NCBI RefSeq assembly: GCF_964026685.1 | Contig: NZ_OZ034688.1 | Location: 186,001 to 250,000 of the forward strand | Direction: 5' to 3' | DNA from: Candidatus Providencia siddallii | Lineage (GTDB): Bacteria > Pseudomonadota > Gammaproteobacteria > Enterobacterales > Enterobacteriaceae | DNA length: 64,000 bases | Shown here: positions 54,051 through 64,000 of the stretch, in pieces | How the letters are laid out: each line of letters begins with the position of its first letter | How positions within the stretch are numbered: position 1 is the stretch's first letter | Translations under genes and position numbers: made by a program | The notes under the pieces: generated by a model | What the model was told of the DNA's origin: nothing | What the model saw: the letters and a program-made list of their open reading frames with translations, nothing else | The model's database searches: none

Positions 54051-54305
54051 TTACATAATAGTTTTTTTTACAATTTTAATTAATATCCAAGATATAGTTT
54101 TAGCAATAGGTCGTGATTGTCGTATTTCTACTATATCACCAATATTACATTCATTATTTTTATCATGTACATGTAATTTTGTTGTTCTACGTATAAATTT
54201 ACCATAAATCGGGTGTTTTATAACTCGTTCAATAGCAACAACGATTGATTTTTCCATTTTGTTACTAATTACACGACCTTGCATAGTATGTGTTTTATAG
54301 TTCAT
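54051..54305 (-). CDS. rpsQ: 30S ribosomal protein S17
   Basis: Primary 16S rRNA-binding protein with an OB fold. 84 residues, as in E. coli. Conserved [39 protein letters not shown] and [17 protein letters not shown]. Its start overlaps the end of rpmC by 11 bases. Last gene of the S10 block, followed by the terminator at 54003-54029. Ends in TAA. Confidence 0.97.
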   Translation of the reverse strand: MNYKTHTMQGRVISNKMEKSIVVAIERVIKHPIYGKFIRRTTKLHVHDKNNECNIGDIVEIRQSRPIAKTISWILIKIVKKTIM

Positions 54306-54492
54306 TACGTAATACCTTTTCTGTTAAAAAAGTTTTTACACGTGCAATATTACGTCGTGTTTTTTTTAAAAGATGAAAATTTTTTATTTGTCCATTTGAA
54401 GTTTGCATTCGTAAATTAAATTGCTCACGTAATAAACAAAAAAGTTCATTGTTTAGTTCTTCTTTATTTTTTTCTTTTAGTTTTTTTTTCAT
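54295..54492 (-). CDS. rpmC: 50S ribosomal protein L29
   Basis: Exit-tunnel protein of two helices. 65 residues (E. coli 63). Core [18 protein letters not shown] and [14 protein letters not shown] align with E. coli; the N-terminus is Lys-rich. Two bases after rplP and overlapping rpsQ by 11 bases. Stop TAA. Confidence 0.94.
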   Translation of the reverse strand: MKKKLKEKNKEELNNELFCLLREQFNLRMQTSNGQIKNFHLLKKTRRNIARVKTFLTEKVLRNEL

Positions 54493-54494
54493 TT

Positions 54495-54908
54495 TTATTC
54501 TATTATTATTTTTTTTAAAAAAGTAGTTTTTATAGGTAGTTTAGCAGCTGCTAATAAAAAAGCTTCTCGTGCTAGTTCTTCTGATACATCATCCATTTCG
54601 TATAAAATTTTTCCAGGTTGAACCATTGCAACCCAATATTCTACGTTACCTTTTCCTTTACCCATACGAACTTCTAACGGTTTTTTAGTAATTGGTTTAT
54701 CTGGAAAAATTTTAATCCAGATTTTACCTTGGCGTTTGATAGCACGAGTCATTGCACGTCGTGCTGATTCAATTTGTCGCGATGTTAATCTACCATGATT
54801 AATAGCTTTAAGTCCAAAAATACCAAAATTGATATTTGTATTATTTGCTATTCCACGATTTCTTCCTTTTTGCATTTTTCTGAATTTCGTGCGTTTAGGT
54901 TGTAACAT
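54495..54908 (-). CDS. rplP: 50S ribosomal protein L16
   Basis: 50S protein organising the A-site region of 23S rRNA. 137 residues (E. coli 136). N-terminus [19 protein letters not shown], then FGIFGLKAI, the [16 protein letters not shown] segment and [17 protein letters not shown]. Slight C-terminal drift. Thirteen bases after rpsC. Ends in TAA. Confidence 0.97.
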   Translation of the reverse strand: MLQPKRTKFRKMQKGRNRGIANNTNINFGIFGLKAINHGRLTSRQIESARRAMTRAIKRQGKIWIKIFPDKPITKKPLEVRMGKGKGNVEYWVAMVQPGKILYEMDDVSEELAREAFLLAAAKLPIKTTFLKKIIIE

Positions 54909-54920
54909 TAGAATATCTCC

Positions 54921-55622
54921 TTATTTGTACTTTCGTCCTTTACGTTGTTTTTTAGATTGAGTTGTTTGTGTTTCTTGTTTTAATATATTAATATTACCTA
55001 AGATTTCACCTTTAAAAATCCATACCTTTATACCTATAACACCGTAAGTGGTATGAGCTTCTGAAGTGTTATAATCTATGTTTGCACGTAGTGTATGTAA
55101 TGGTACTCTTCCTTCGCGATACCATTCTGTACGTGCGATTTCTGTTCCTCCTAAACGACCACTAATTTCAACTTTAATTCCTTTTGCTCCTACACGCATT
55201 GCGTTTTGTACTGCACGTTTCATAGCACGACGAAAGATAACTCTTCTTTCAAGTTGTGATGATATATTATCAGCTACTAGTTTAGCATCTAATTCAGGTT
55301 TTCTAATTTCTGAAATATTGATTTGTGAAGGTACACCTGTTATATTTGCTATTATTTTTCTTAATCTTTCAATATCTTCGCCTTTTTTGCCAATTAGAAT
55401 ACCTGGACGTGCAGTATAAATAGTAACTCGTATGCTTTTAGCAGGTCGCTCAATTATTATACGTGAGACAGATGCTTTTATTAATTCTTTTTTTAAAAAT
55501 TGTCGTACTTTGAAATCGCTATTTATATTATCAGCAAAATCACTTGTATTTGCATACCATATAGAATTCCAAGATTTTATAACTCCTAAGCGAATACCAT
55601 TTGGATGTACTTTTTGACCCAT
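54921..55622 (-). CDS. rpsC: 30S ribosomal protein S3
   Basis: 30S entry-channel protein with mRNA helicase role. 233 residues, the E. coli length. The KH type-2 domain (about 39-107, with [17 protein letters not shown]) and the C-terminal domain ([26 protein letters not shown]) are complete. Lies between rplV and rplP. Ends in TAA. Confidence 0.98.
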   Translation of the reverse strand: MGQKVHPNGIRLGVIKSWNSIWYANTSDFADNINSDFKVRQFLKKELIKASVSRIIIERPAKSIRVTIYTARPGILIGKKGEDIERLRKIIANITGVPSQINISEIRKPELDAKLVADNISSQLERRVIFRRAMKRAVQNAMRVGAKGIKVEISGRLGGTEIARTEWYREGRVPLHTLRANIDYNTSEAHTTYGVIGIKVWIFKGEILGNINILKQETQTTQSKKQRKGRKYK

Positions 55623-55639
55623 TATTGATCTCCAGAGAT

Positions 55640-55972
55640 TTATAATTTTGAAACAATTACAGTTATATGGCTAGTTCGTTTAAGTATATGATTTACACGT
55701 CCTTTTGCACGTGGTATAATACGTTTCATAGTTGGTCCTTCATCTATAAAAATTTTTGTAATTTTTAATTCATCTATGTCAGCTCCATCGTTTTGTTCTG
55801 CATTGGATATTGCAGATTCAAGAACTTTTTTTATTAAAATAGCAGATTTTTTATTTGTATAAGTTAAGATTTCTAAAGCTCGTGAAACTTTTTTACCGCG
55901 AATTAATTTGGCAACTAAACGAGTTTTTTGAGCAGATGAATGTGCATGTCGTCGTATAGCTAAGGTTTCCAT
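55640..55972 (-). CDS. rplV: 50S ribosomal protein L22
   Basis: Lines the peptide exit tunnel. 110 residues as in E. coli. N-terminus [38 protein letters not shown], and the tunnel hairpin region [14 protein letters not shown]. Twelve bases after rpsS. Ends in TAA. Confidence 0.97.
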   Translation of the reverse strand: METLAIRRHAHSSAQKTRLVAKLIRGKKVSRALEILTYTNKKSAILIKKVLESAISNAEQNDGADIDELKITKIFIDEGPTMKRIIPRAKGRVNHILKRTSHITVIVSKL

Positions 55973-55984
55973 GTTTTCTACCTT

Positions 55985-56263
55985 TTAACGTTTTTTAATT
56001 TTCTTATCTGCTGTATGGCCACGATAAGTACGAGTTGGTGAAAATTCGCCGAGTTTATGTCCGATCATTTCTTCTGTTATGAAAACTGGAATATGTTGTC
56101 GTCCATTATGTATAGCTATAGTTAATCCTACCATATTAGGGAAAATTGTTGAACGGCGTGACCATGTTTTAATTGGTTTTTTATCGTAATTTTTAATTGA
56201 TTTTTCTATTTTTTTTAGTAAATGTAAATCAATAAAAGGACCTTTTTTAAGAGAACGTGGCAT
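55985..56263 (-). CDS. rpsS: 30S ribosomal protein S19
   Basis: 30S head protein near the A site. 92 residues, as in E. coli. [43 protein letters not shown] and [14 protein letters not shown] are all conserved. Sixteen bases after rplB. Ends in TAA. Confidence 0.98.
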   Translation of the reverse strand: MPRSLKKGPFIDLHLLKKIEKSIKNYDKKPIKTWSRRSTIFPNMVGLTIAIHNGRQHIPVFITEEMIGHKLGEFSPTRTYRGHTADKKIKKR

Positions 56264-56279
56264 TGTTGATCCCTATAAT

Positions 56280-57104
56280 TTATTTTTTAGAACAATGACG
56301 TATAATAAATTGTTCAGTACGTTTATTATTTCGAGTTTTTTTACCTTTTGTTTGAACCCCCCATGGAGTTACAGGATGTTTTCCAAAATTTCGTCCTTCA
56401 CCTCCACCATGTGGATGATCTATGGGATTCATTGCTGTTCCTCGTACAGTTGGTCTAATACCTCGCCAACGATTTGCACCTGCTTTACCTAAAATTTGTA
56501 ACATGTGTTCAGAATTTCCTACTTCACCTAAAGTTGCACGGCATGTAGATAAAATTTTTCGTATTTCGCCAGAACGAAGACGAATAGAAATATAAGTATT
56601 TTCTCGTGCAATGATTTGTGCATAAGCTCCAGCTGAACGTGCCAATTGTCCTCCTTTGCCTGGTTTTAGTTCAATGTTATGAATTGTAGTTCCTATAGGT
56701 ATATTTTTCATTGGTAATGTATTACCAATTTTAATTGGAGAATTAATACCAGATTGAACGTAATCGCCAATTTTTAAATTTTTTGGTGCTATTATATAGC
56801 GATATTCTCCATCTTTATATAGTAAAAGAGCAATGTTTGCTGAACGATTAGGATCGTATTCGAAACGTTTAACAATTGCTGTAATATTATCTTTATTTCG
56901 TTTAAAATCAATTTTGCGATATTGTTGTTTATGTCCACCACCAATATGACGTGTAGTTATGCGACCATTGTTATTACGGCCTCCTGATTTATTATTTTTT
57001 TCTAATAAAGAAAAATAAGGTTTACCGTTATGAAGGTTATGATTAATTATTTTAACAACATGACGACGACCTGGAGATGTTGGTTTGCATTTAACAATAG
57101 TCAT
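56280..57104 (-). CDS. rplB: 50S ribosomal protein L2
   Basis: Essential for subunit association and the peptidyl-transferase centre. 274 residues (E. coli 273). [14 protein letters not shown] at the start, [33 protein letters not shown], and [20 protein letters not shown] with the conserved His near residue 230. Fourteen bases after rplW. Ends in TAA. Confidence 0.98.
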   Translation of the reverse strand: MTIVKCKPTSPGRRHVVKIINHNLHNGKPYFSLLEKNNKSGGRNNNGRITTRHIGGGHKQQYRKIDFKRNKDNITAIVKRFEYDPNRSANIALLLYKDGEYRYIIAPKNLKIGDYVQSGINSPIKIGNTLPMKNIPIGTTIHNIELKPGKGGQLARSAGAYAQIIARENTYISIRLRSGEIRKILSTCRATLGEVGNSEHMLQILGKAGANRWRGIRPTVRGTAMNPIDHPHGGGEGRNFGKHPVTPWGVQTKGKKTRNNKRTEQFIIRHCSKK

Positions 57105-57118
57105 TATTTAAATCCTTT

Positions 57119-57421
57119 TTATTCTGAGTTATTAAAGAAGTCCAAATTATACCCTTCTTTTATACGTATATAAGCTTTTTTCCAATCGTTACGATAACCA
57201 ATATGTTTTCCGTGACGTTTGCTTTTACCTTTTATTAATAATGTATTAATACTTTTAACTTTAATTTCGAATAGTTTTTGTATAGATTTTTTTATTTCAT
57301 TTTTGGTAGCATCTTTAATAACTTTAATAACAATTGTGTTATTTTTTTTTATTAACGAAGATGTTTTTTCAGATAAATGAGGTGTTTTTAATATTTTGAA
57401 GAGTCGTTCTTTATTTATCAT
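57119..57421 (-). CDS. rplW: 50S ribosomal protein L23
   Basis: Exit-port protein that docks trigger factor and SRP. 100 residues, as in E. coli. N-terminus [20 protein letters not shown], then [29 protein letters not shown] in pieces. The ATG overlaps the end of rplD (sequence ATGATAA holds both the rplW start and the rplD UGA-UAA). Ends in TAA. Confidence 0.96.
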   Translation of the reverse strand: MINKERLFKILKTPHLSEKTSSLIKKNNTIVIKVIKDATKNEIKKSIQKLFEIKVKSINTLLIKGKSKRHGKHIGYRNDWKKAYIRIKEGYNLDFFNNSE

Positions 57422-58023
57422 GATAACATTTCCTCAATTTTTTTGATAGCATCTATCGTTAAGATTATTTTATTAAAAGTTATAAGATTAATTGGATTAA
57501 TTTTATCCGAGCTACATACGTCAACATTATGTAAATTTCTTGAAGCTAAAAACAAATTTTTATTTAATTTAGCGGTTACTATCAAAACATTTTTAAAATT
57601 CATATCGTTAAGTTTTTTCATTAAAACTTTTGTTTTATGAGTTTTTAAAGTAAAATCATCAAAAATAATTATGCGATTTTTACGTACTAATTCTGAAAGA
57701 ATACTTTTTAATGCAGCACGGTACATTTTTTTGTTGATTTTTTGTTTATATTTTTTTGGTTTTGCAGCAAAAGTAACACCACCAGATCTTCATATTGGAC
57801 TATTTATTGATCCTGCACGTGCTCGTCCTGTACCTTTTTGACGCCAAGGTTTTTTCCCTGATCCAGAAACTTCCGCACGAGTTTTTTGAGAGCGTGTACC
57901 TTGACGAGCACCAGCTGTGTACGCAGTAATTACTTGGTGAATCAGCGATTCGTTAAAGGCGTATTCAAAAGTTGCTTTCGATAAAATTGTTGTTTTGTTA
58001 GTATCTCTTGTTAACAATTCCAT
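57415..58023 (-). CDS. rplD: 50S ribosomal protein L4 (UGA read as Trp inside, and at the end)
   Basis: 50S assembly protein lining the exit tunnel; in E. coli also the repressor of the S10 operon. A UGA at 57787-57789 (residue 78) lies in [16 protein letters not shown], an invariant Trp of the family, so an uninterrupted L4 requires code 4. The conserved C-terminus EEMLS is followed by UGA at 57418-57420 and at once by UAA at 57415-57417. Code 4 therefore adds a single Trp (202 residues; E. coli 201). Of all the UGA codons here, the internal one is among the strongest evidence for reassignment, since L4 is essential. Confidence 0.96.
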
Positions 58024-58039
58024 ATCATCTCCTAAGATA

Positions 58040-58669
58040 TTAAGCTTTTATAGAAGGCTTAACAATTAGATTTTCACCAGTAGCACCTGGAACTGCGCCT
58101 TTGATTATTAGTAAATCACGGTTAGTATCGATACGTATTACATCTAAATTTTGAATTGTTACTTTTTCATTTCCCATATGTCCTGCCATTTTTTTACCTT
58201 TAAACACTCTTCCTGGTGTTTGATTTTGACCTATAGAACCAGGTGCACGATGTGATAAAGAATTTCCGTGTGTAGTATCTTGAGTTTTAAAATTCCATCG
58301 TTTAATTGTACCTGAAAAACCTTTACCTTTAGATATACCGGTAACATCTACTTTTTTTATTGTTGTAAAAAAATCTACGCTAATATTTTCTCCTATATTA
58401 AAATCGGAAATTTTTTTAGTTCTAAACTCATTAAGAATACGACCTGCTTCAACATTAAATTTGGCAAAATGGCCTGCTTCAGGTTTAGAGATATGTGTGT
58501 TCTTTTTGATTCCAGTAGTAATTTGAACAGCATTATACCCATCGGTTTTTACAGTTTTAATTTGAGTTATACGATTTTTTTTTATTTCAATAACAGTAAC
58601 TGGTATGGATAAACCATCTTCAGTAAATATACGTGTCATTCCTATTTTTTTACCTACTAGACTAATCAT
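58040..58669 (-). CDS. rplC: 50S ribosomal protein L3
   Basis: Early 50S assembly protein reaching the peptidyl-transferase centre. 209 residues, as in E. coli. [18 protein letters not shown] at the N-terminus, the extension [14 protein letters not shown]...[30 protein letters not shown] in pieces, with the Gln methylated in E. coli (GQNQTPG) present. Sixteen bases before rplD. Ends in TAA. Confidence 0.98.
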   Translation of the reverse strand: MISLVGKKIGMTRIFTEDGLSIPVTVIEIKKNRITQIKTVKTDGYNAVQITTGIKKNTHISKPEAGHFAKFNVEAGRILNEFRTKKISDFNIGENISVDFFTTIKKVDVTGISKGKGFSGTIKRWNFKTQDTTHGNSLSHRAPGSIGQNQTPGRVFKGKKMAGHMGNEKVTIQNLDVIRIDTNRDLLIIKGAVPGATGENLIVKPSIKA

Positions 58670-58702
58670 ATTTTTAATCTCTCGAATTAGTTATGCTTTT
58701 AA

Positions 58703-59344
<642 letters not shown>

Positions 59345-59381
59345 AAATTTCAAAGGCATTTATATTGCACCTTTGAAATTT
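59345..59381 (-). terminator. Terminator hairpin after tufB
   Basis: A 12-bp perfect stem (59345-59356 with 59370-59381) around a 13-base loop, including two G-C pairs next to the loop. It starts 20 bases past the tuf stop codon on the minus strand. The following T-tract is modest. Confidence 0.75.
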
Positions 59382-59401
59382 AAAAAAAATATTTGTAAAA
59401 A

Positions 59402-60586
59402 TTAAGATATAATTTTTACAACAACACCGGCACCTACTGTACGTCCACCTTCTCTAATTGCAAAATGTAATCCATCATCCATTGCTATTGGGTGTATTAA
59501 TGTTACTTTCATTTTTACATTATCACCTGGCATAACCATTTCTGTATTATCAGGAAGTTCTATGTTTCCTGTTACATCAGTAGTACGAAAATAAAATTGT
59601 GGTCGATACCCATTAAAGAATGGAGTGTGTCGTCCGCCTTCGTCTTTGTTCAAAATGTAAACTTCAGATTCAAATTGTGTATGAGGTTTTATTGATCCAG
59701 GTTTTGCTAAAATTTGTCCTCGTTCAATTTCTTCACGTTTAGTTCCTCGTAAAAGAACACCTACATTTTCGCCTGCACGTCCTTCATCAAGTAGTTTACG
59801 AAACATTTCAATTCCAGTACAAATTGTTTTTGTAGTTTCTTTTATTCCTATTATTTCGATTTCTTCACCAACTTTTATAGTTCCACGTTCAATACGTCCT
59901 GTTACTACAGTTCCTCTACCAGATATTGAAAAAACATCTTCAATTGGAAGTAAAAAAGGTTTGTCAATTATACGTTTTGGTTCTGGAATATAACTATTTA
60001 AATAATCTGCTAATTCAAGAATTTTTTTCTCCCATTCTGGAATTCCTTCTAGAGCTTTTAAAGCTGAACCGCGAATAATTGGTGTTTCATCTCCTGGAAA
60101 ACCATATTGAGATAATAATTCACGTATTTCCATTTCAACCAATTCTAATAGTTCTTCATCATCTACCATATCACATTTATTTAAAAAAACAACGATATGA
60201 GGAACACCAACTTGACGTCCTAATAAAATATGTTCTCTAGTTTGAGGCATTGGTCCATCTGTAGCGGCAACAACTAAAATAGCTCCATCCATTTGTGCTG
60301 CACCAGTAATCATATTTTTAACATAGTCAGCATGTCCTGGACAGTCAACATGTGCATAATGTCTAGTTGAAGTTTCATATTCTACATGTGAAGTAGAAAT
60401 GGTTATACCACGTGCTTTTTCTTCTGGTGCATTATCAATTTGATCAAAAGCACGTGCAGTACCGCCAAATGTTTTTGCAAGAACTGTAGTTATTGCAGCT
60501 GTTAAAGTAGTTTTACCATGATCAACGTGGCCAATTGTACCAACGTTAACGTGTGGTTTTGAACGTTCAAATTTTTCTTTAGACAT
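59402..60586 (-). CDS. tufB: Elongation factor Tu
   Basis: GTPase that delivers aminoacyl-tRNA to the ribosome. Start at [19 protein letters not shown] (60586) gives 394 residues, as in E. coli; an upstream frame extends six codons without support. GTPase motifs [19 protein letters not shown] and GSAL are all present. The upstream Thr-Tyr-Gly-Thr tRNAs identify it as the tufB locus even though it now neighbours rpsJ. Its codons avoid UGA. Ends in TAA. Confidence 0.98.
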   Translation of the reverse strand: MSKEKFERSKPHVNVGTIGHVDHGKTTLTAAITTVLAKTFGGTARAFDQIDNAPEEKARGITISTSHVEYETSTRHYAHVDCPGHADYVKNMITGAAQMDGAILVVAATDGPMPQTREHILLGRQVGVPHIVVFLNKCDMVDDEELLELVEMEIRELLSQYGFPGDETPIIRGSALKALEGIPEWEKKILELADYLNSYIPEPKRIIDKPFLLPIEDVFSISGRGTVVTGRIERGTIKVGEEIEIIGIKETTKTICTGIEMFRKLLDEGRAGENVGVLLRGTKREEIERGQILAKPGSIKPHTQFESEVYILNKDEGGRHTPFFNGYRPQFYFRTTDVTGNIELPDNTEMVMPGDNVKMKVTLIHPIAMDDGLHFAIREGGRTVGAGVVVKIIS

Positions 60587-60681
60587 TATATCCCTCTTAA
60601 ACACGGAATCGATGGTTACATTAAATCGATAAAGTAATATTAACTTATATATTTTTATTTAATAAAGTCAATATAAATTTA

Positions 60682-60754
60682 TGCTGATAGGCAGTTTTGA
60701 ACTGCCTGCCTCACCCTTACCAAGGGTGTGCTCTACCAATTGAGCTATATCAGC
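60682..60754 (-). tRNA. thrT: tRNA-Thr (anticodon GGT)
   Basis: Cloverleaf on the minus strand: acceptor GCTGATA/TATCAGC with discriminator A, anticodon loop CUUGGUA with anticodon GGU. The T-arm GCAGG...CTGCC has drifted from E. coli but still pairs. The 3' CCA is not encoded. Last tRNA before tufB, as in E. coli. Confidence 0.95.
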
Positions 60755-60760
60755 AATATA

Positions 60761-60832
60761 AGCGGGCAGCGGGGATCGAACCCGCATAGTCAGCTTGGAA
60801 GGCTAATATAATAACCATTATATGATGCCCGC
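60761..60832 (-). tRNA. glyT: tRNA-Gly (anticodon TCC)
   Basis: Cloverleaf on the minus strand: acceptor GCGGGCA/TGCCCGC, discriminator U, anticodon loop CUUCCAA with anticodon UCC, T-loop TTCGATC. Close to E. coli glyT. CCA is not encoded. Six bases from tRNA-Thr(GGT). Confidence 0.95.
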
Positions 60833-60876
60833 AAAAAACTTAAAATTATAACTCTTTTTAATTTATTATTTTTAAT

Positions 60877-60961
60877 TGGTGGTGGGAGAAGGATTCGAAC
60901 CTTCGAAGTCAATGACAGCAGATTTACAGTCTGTCCCCTTTAGCCTCTTGGGTATCCCACC
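60877..60961 (-). tRNA. tyrU: tRNA-Tyr (anticodon GTA)
   Basis: Class II tRNA with a long variable arm on the minus strand: acceptor GGTGGGA/TCCCACC, anticodon loop CUGUAAA with anticodon GUA, and an encoded CCA at 60877-60879. Matches E. coli tyrU in place and sequence type. Confidence 0.95.
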
Positions 60962-60983
60962 TTAAATTGTATAATTATAAATA

Positions 60984-61056
60984 TGCCGGCACCAAGAGTT
61001 GAACTCGGGACCTACTGATTACAAGTCAGCTGCTCTACCAACTGAGCTATACCGGC
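60984..61056 (-). tRNA. thrU: tRNA-Thr (anticodon TGT)
   Basis: Cloverleaf on the minus strand: acceptor GCCGGTA/TGCCGGC (one mismatch-like G-U/A pair area), discriminator A, anticodon loop CUUGUAA with anticodon UGU. CCA is not encoded. First of the four tRNAs of the thrU-tyrU-glyT-thrT-tufB transcript. Confidence 0.94.
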
Positions 61057-61367
61057 ATAATTCTACTAATATTTTATGTATATAAATTATATGTTGCAAC
61101 AAAAATAGTTTTTTTTTTGTTTATTTGATCAGATTTTATTCATTTTATATTTTTTATAATTTTTAAAAAACGAAATATTTAGTGTAATTAAGATAAAATA
61201 ATATATTTTGTTTTTTAGTTATTTTATTTAAATAAATTATTTTATTCGATTTTAATTAATTTTTGTTTGTAAAAAATATTGTTTTAATTGTTTTTTTATA
61301 TTTTTTTTTAAAAAAATTTTTTGATATATTTATAAATTTTAATTAAAAATTTTAAAATATTTTATTT
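61057..61367. other. 311-bp AT-rich divergent spacer between tRNA-Thr and coaA
   Basis: No gene or RNA was seen. It should hold the promoter of the tRNA-tufB unit (minus strand) and that of coaA (plus strand). Long T and A runs dominate and no motif can be singled out. Confidence 0.6.
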
Positions 61368-62327
61368 ATGAAAAATAAAGAATATTTTTACGATAGTTTA
61401 TATTTAGAATTTGATAAAAAACGTTTAACTTCAATGTGTTATTTTATTCATTTTATGTTATCGTATAATGAACTTTTTAAAAAAATAGGTATTAATGAAG
61501 AATTATCAATAAATGAAGTTATTGATAATTATTTGCCTTTAGCTTATTTGTTAAATTTTTTTATTAATGATAGTTTTAATCGTAAAAAAATTTTATCTAA
61601 ATGTTTTGATGTAAATAATTTTAAAGTACCATATCTTATAGGTGTAGCAGGAAGTGTAGCTGTAGGTAAAAGTACAACAGCTAGGTTGTTGCAATCGTTA
61701 TTAAGTAGTTTTTATAAACATAAAAAGGTTGAGTTGATTACAACTGATGGTTTTTTGCATTCCAATAAGGTATTGTTAAATAGAAAAATTATGAATAAAA
61801 AAGGTTTTCCACAATCATATGATATGTGTAAATTAATAAAATTTATTTCTCAAATAAAATCAGGTGTTCGTAATTTAACTATTCCAATTTATTCACATTT
61901 AAAATATGATATTATCCCTAATAAAATGCAATTAGTTGATCAACCAGATATATTAATACTTGAAGGATTAAATGTTTTACAAAATAGTATTGATTATCAA
62001 GAATGTTCATATCATCGTGTGTTTGTATCAGATTTTATTGATTTTTCAATTTATGTCGATGCAGAACCACAATTGTTAAGAGAATGGTATATAAGTAGGT
62101 TTTTGAAATTAAGAAAAAGTGCATTTTTAGATTCTAATTCTTATTTTCATAATTATTCAAAAATAACAGAAAAAGAATCAATAGAAATTGCTGGTTTTAT
62201 TTGGGATGAAATTAATGGTTTAAATTTAAAAGAAAATATTTTACCAACAAAAAAAAGAGCAAATTTAATAATAAGTAAAGGAAAAAATCATTCTATTCAA
62301 AATATTCACTTAAAAAAATTTTTATAA
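61368..62327 (+). CDS. coaA: Pantothenate kinase (type I)
   Basis: Phosphorylates pantothenate, the committed step to coenzyme A. 319 residues (E. coli 316). The P-loop GSVAVGKS is at 95-102, then the TTDGFLHSN and KKGFPQSYD segments and the LEGLNVLQ block are conserved. No UGA. It runs towards birA and the two genes overlap tail-to-tail by six bases (TTATAA gives a stop to both). Synteny with E. coli birA-coaA-thrU is kept. Confidence 0.97.
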   Translation: MKNKEYFYDSLYLEFDKKRLTSMCYFIHFMLSYNELFKKIGINEELSINEVIDNYLPLAYLLNFFINDSFNRKKILSKCFDVNNFKVPYLIGVAGSVAVGKSTTARLLQSLLSSFYKHKKVELITTDGFLHSNKVLLNRKIMNKKGFPQSYDMCKLIKFISQIKSGVRNLTIPIYSHLKYDIIPNKMQLVDQPDILILEGLNVLQNSIDYQECSYHRVFVSDFIDFSIYVDAEPQLLREWYISRFLKLRKSAFLDSNSYFHNYSKITEKESIEIAGFIWDEINGLNLKENILPTKKRANLIISKGKNHSIQNIHLKKFL

Positions 62328-63125
62328 AAGTTTATTTGTGTTAAAAATTTTTCCATTTATGTAAGAATTAATTTTTCCATATGAGTTTTCTAGTAATAAT
62401 TCACCATAGTTATTTATTCCTCTTTCTATTCCTGAATTAATACTATTATTAGTTAAAATGTTAATATTTTTATTAAAAAATTTATCTAAAATAATCCATC
62501 TATTAATAAAAGGTTTTAATCCATTTTTTTCAAAAATAATTATTGATTTTATTATTTCCTGTGTAATATTTGCAATAAGTTCGTTTCTTTCTATATTTTT
62601 TATTTTTTCTTTTAAATAAGTCCAATTATTATTAGTAAAATTTTTATTTTTGATATTATTTTTATTTTTTTCAATATTTATTCCAATTCCAATAATTGTA
62701 TGTAATGAATTATCATTTTTTTTTATTGATTCAATCAAAATACCAGCGAGTTTTTTATTATTTATATATAAATCATTTGGCCATTTTAATTTTATTTTTT
62801 TATTTATTTTTTTGTTTAATATTTCAGCTATAACTACTCCAATTGTTAAGCTTAGTCCAATTGTTGTTATAGTATTTTTTAAAAAAAATTTTCAATATAT
62901 AGAAAAATAAATATTACCAAATGGAGAAAACCATTTATGTCCTCTTCTACCTCTTCCTTCGCTTTGAGTTTCAGCTAAACAAATATCTCCAGATTTTAGT
63001 TTTGATAAATTATCTAACATATATTGATTTGTTGAATTAACAGAATTAAGAATAATGATATTTATATTATTTATATATTTCTGTATTTTTTGTTTATTTA
63101 ATAAATTATTTTGTTGAAGTAACAT
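62322..63125 (-). CDS. birA: Biotin-protein ligase lacking the DNA-binding domain (one UGA read as Trp)
   Basis: Attaches biotin to the biotin carboxyl carrier protein. A UGA at 62892-62894 (residue 78, YFSIY-W-KFF) aligns with a Trp in E. coli BirA (MFWRL). Reading through gives 267 residues, against 321 in E. coli. The ligase core is intact: [22 protein letters not shown] (57-70), KWPNDL (114-119), KKLAGIL. The protein begins at the point equivalent to E. coli residue ~60, so the N-terminal winged-helix repressor domain is absent. Only 90 bp separate it from murB, so there is no room for the domain. It should be a ligase without repressor function (inference). Confidence 0.93.
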
Positions 63126-63152
63126 TTTATCTTATATAATAAATTATTATGA

Positions 63153-63194
63153 TTATTATAAAAATATTTTTTATAAAAAATATTTTTATAATAA
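63153..63194 (-). terminator. 42-bp perfect A/T-only palindrome between murB and birA
   Basis: Arms 63153-63173 and 63174-63194 are exact reverse complements over 21 bp with no spacer and no G or C. It lies 22 bases past the murB stop and 28 bases before the birA start on the same strand. It could be a terminator or mRNA-processing hairpin. Confidence 0.55.
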
Positions 63195-63215
63195 AGTTTA
63201 TATAAAAATAAATAT

Positions 63216-64000
63216 TTATGAAATATATTTCATTGGATTTATTTCACCTTTTTTTCCAATAAATCTTACTTCTGGTTCTAAAAAAATATTAAAACGTGCA
63301 ATTACTGATTTATTTAAAATTTTAGCTAAATTAATAATATCTTTCCAAGAAGCATTATTTTTATTAATTAAAATTAAAGATTGTTTTATATATACAGCAG
63401 CCCCTCCAAATTCAAATCCTTTTAACCCGCATTGATCAATTAACCATGCTGCAGAGATTTTTATCTTGCTGTTAGATTGTATATATTGTGGACAATTAGG
63501 ATATTTTTGTTTAATTTTTTGAGCTTGTTCTATAGATATAATTGGATTTTTAAAAAAACTACCAGCATTTCCAATCACTGATGGATTTGGTAATTTGTTT
63601 TTACGAATTTTACATATTGTTTTAAAAATTTGTTGTGGTGTTACTGTTAATGGATTAAATTTTTTTAAAATATCATATGAAAGTTTAGGTGACCATATTT
63701 TTGAAAAAATTAATCCAACTGAAATTATTGCATGTGTTTGTTTGTATCTATATTTAAAAATACTATCACGATATTTAAAATTACATTTGCTTGCTGAAAT
63801 CCTATTAATTTCTTTTGTTTTTAAAGAAATAATATCTACATATTCACATATATCTTTTAATTCTAGACCATAAGCTCCTATGTTTTGAATTGGAGCAGAA
63901 CCAACACACCCAGGTATCATAGCTAAATTTTCAGCACCGTAGATTCCTTTTTTTAATAGTTTTATAATAAGTTTATGCCAATTTTCTCCAGAATATACAT
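63216..64000 (-). CDS. murB: UDP-N-acetylenolpyruvoylglucosamine reductase (5' part beyond window)
   Basis: FAD- and NADPH-dependent reductase that makes UDP-MurNAc for peptidoglycan. The visible ~261 codons run from SGENWHKL to the C-terminus MKYIS; E. coli MurB has 342 residues. Conserved IPGCVGSAPIQNIGAYG, YRDSIFK, the catalytic GNAGSFFKNP serine and LEPEVRFIG are present. The frame stays open to base 64000, so the gene continues off the right edge; the Met at 63920 is internal. The murB-birA order is that of E. coli. Ends in TAA. Confidence 0.96.
   Translation of the reverse strand, partial: VYSGENWHKLIIKLLKKGIYGAENLAMIPGCVGSAPIQNIGAYGLELKDICEYVDIISLKTKEINRISASKCNFKYRDSIFKYRYKQTHAIISVGLIFSKIWSPKLSYDILKKFNPLTVTPQQIFKTICKIRKNKLPNPSVIGNAGSFFKNPIISIEQAQKIKQKYPNCPQYIQSNSKIKISAAWLIDQCGLKGFEFGGAAVYIKQSLILINKNNASWKDIINLAKILNKSVIARFNIFLEPEVRFIGKKGEINPMKYIS

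Noticed and set aside
59402-60586. Calling the tuf gene tufA because it borders the S10 operon
   Set aside because: The upstream Thr-Tyr-Gly-Thr tRNAs and coaA-birA-murB are the E. coli tufB context.

Overview
This is a 64 kb piece of a very AT-rich, strongly reduced bacterial chromosome. Gene content, protein sequence and local gene order match Escherichia coli block by block (fused NuoCD, nuoA-N, menFDBCE, gmk-rpoZ-spoT, aroE-tsaC/def-fmt-trkA, the alpha/spc/S10 ribosomal blocks, murB-birA-coaA-tRNAs-tufB). The source is therefore most likely an obligate, host-restricted gammaproteobacterium of the Enterobacterales, of insect-endosymbiont type. I cannot name the species. No insertion sequence, phage, CRISPR array, rRNA or transferred island is visible.

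The most important property is the genetic code. Eighteen in-frame UGA codons lie inside otherwise intact conserved genes. In almost every case I can compare from memory, the residue expected there is tryptophan. UGA must be read as Trp (translation table 4), otherwise about 16 genes, including nuoCD, nuoE, nuoG, nuoM and rplD, look broken. The one tRNA-Trp in the window still has the ordinary CCA anticodon. One gene, rpsK, ends exactly at its conserved C-terminus with tandem UGA UGA, so UGA reassignment may be recent or incomplete.

Layout. 1-2.0 kb: pta (cut by the window edge) and ackA (acetate/acetyl-phosphate). 2.0-3.4 kb: empty AT-rich DNA. 3.4-18.2 kb: complete NADH dehydrogenase I operon nuoA-N with a 21-bp terminator hairpin. 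18.4-24.9 kb: menaquinone genes menF, menD, menB, menC (frameshifted) and menE (frameshifted in an A10 run); menH is missing. 24.9-39 kb: single genes for lysine uptake (lysP), envelope and proteolysis (mepS, sohB, pepO, pgpB), riboflavin (ribA), pyrimidines (pyrF), DNA repair (nth), fumarase (fumC) and a C-terminally shortened spoT, then rpoZ and gmk. 40.2 kb: tRNA-Trp and tRNA-Asp. 40.6-45.3 kb: aroE-tsaC on the minus strand and def-fmt-trkA on the plus strand. 45.4-59 kb: the full rplQ-to-rpsJ ribosomal block on the minus strand, with the S4-type pseudoknot leader preserved before rpsM. 59.4-61.1 kb: tufB with its four upstream tRNAs. 61.4-64 kb: coaA, birA (without its DNA-binding domain) and murB (cut by the window edge).

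Together these genes supply a proton-pumping NADH:quinone oxidoreductase with an eroding menaquinone route, core translation and secretion machinery, and a few cofactor, cell-wall and transport functions. Regulators are stripped away (BirA repressor domain, SpoT sensory domains). Gene ends are commonly marked by long, nearly perfect AT-only palindromes.
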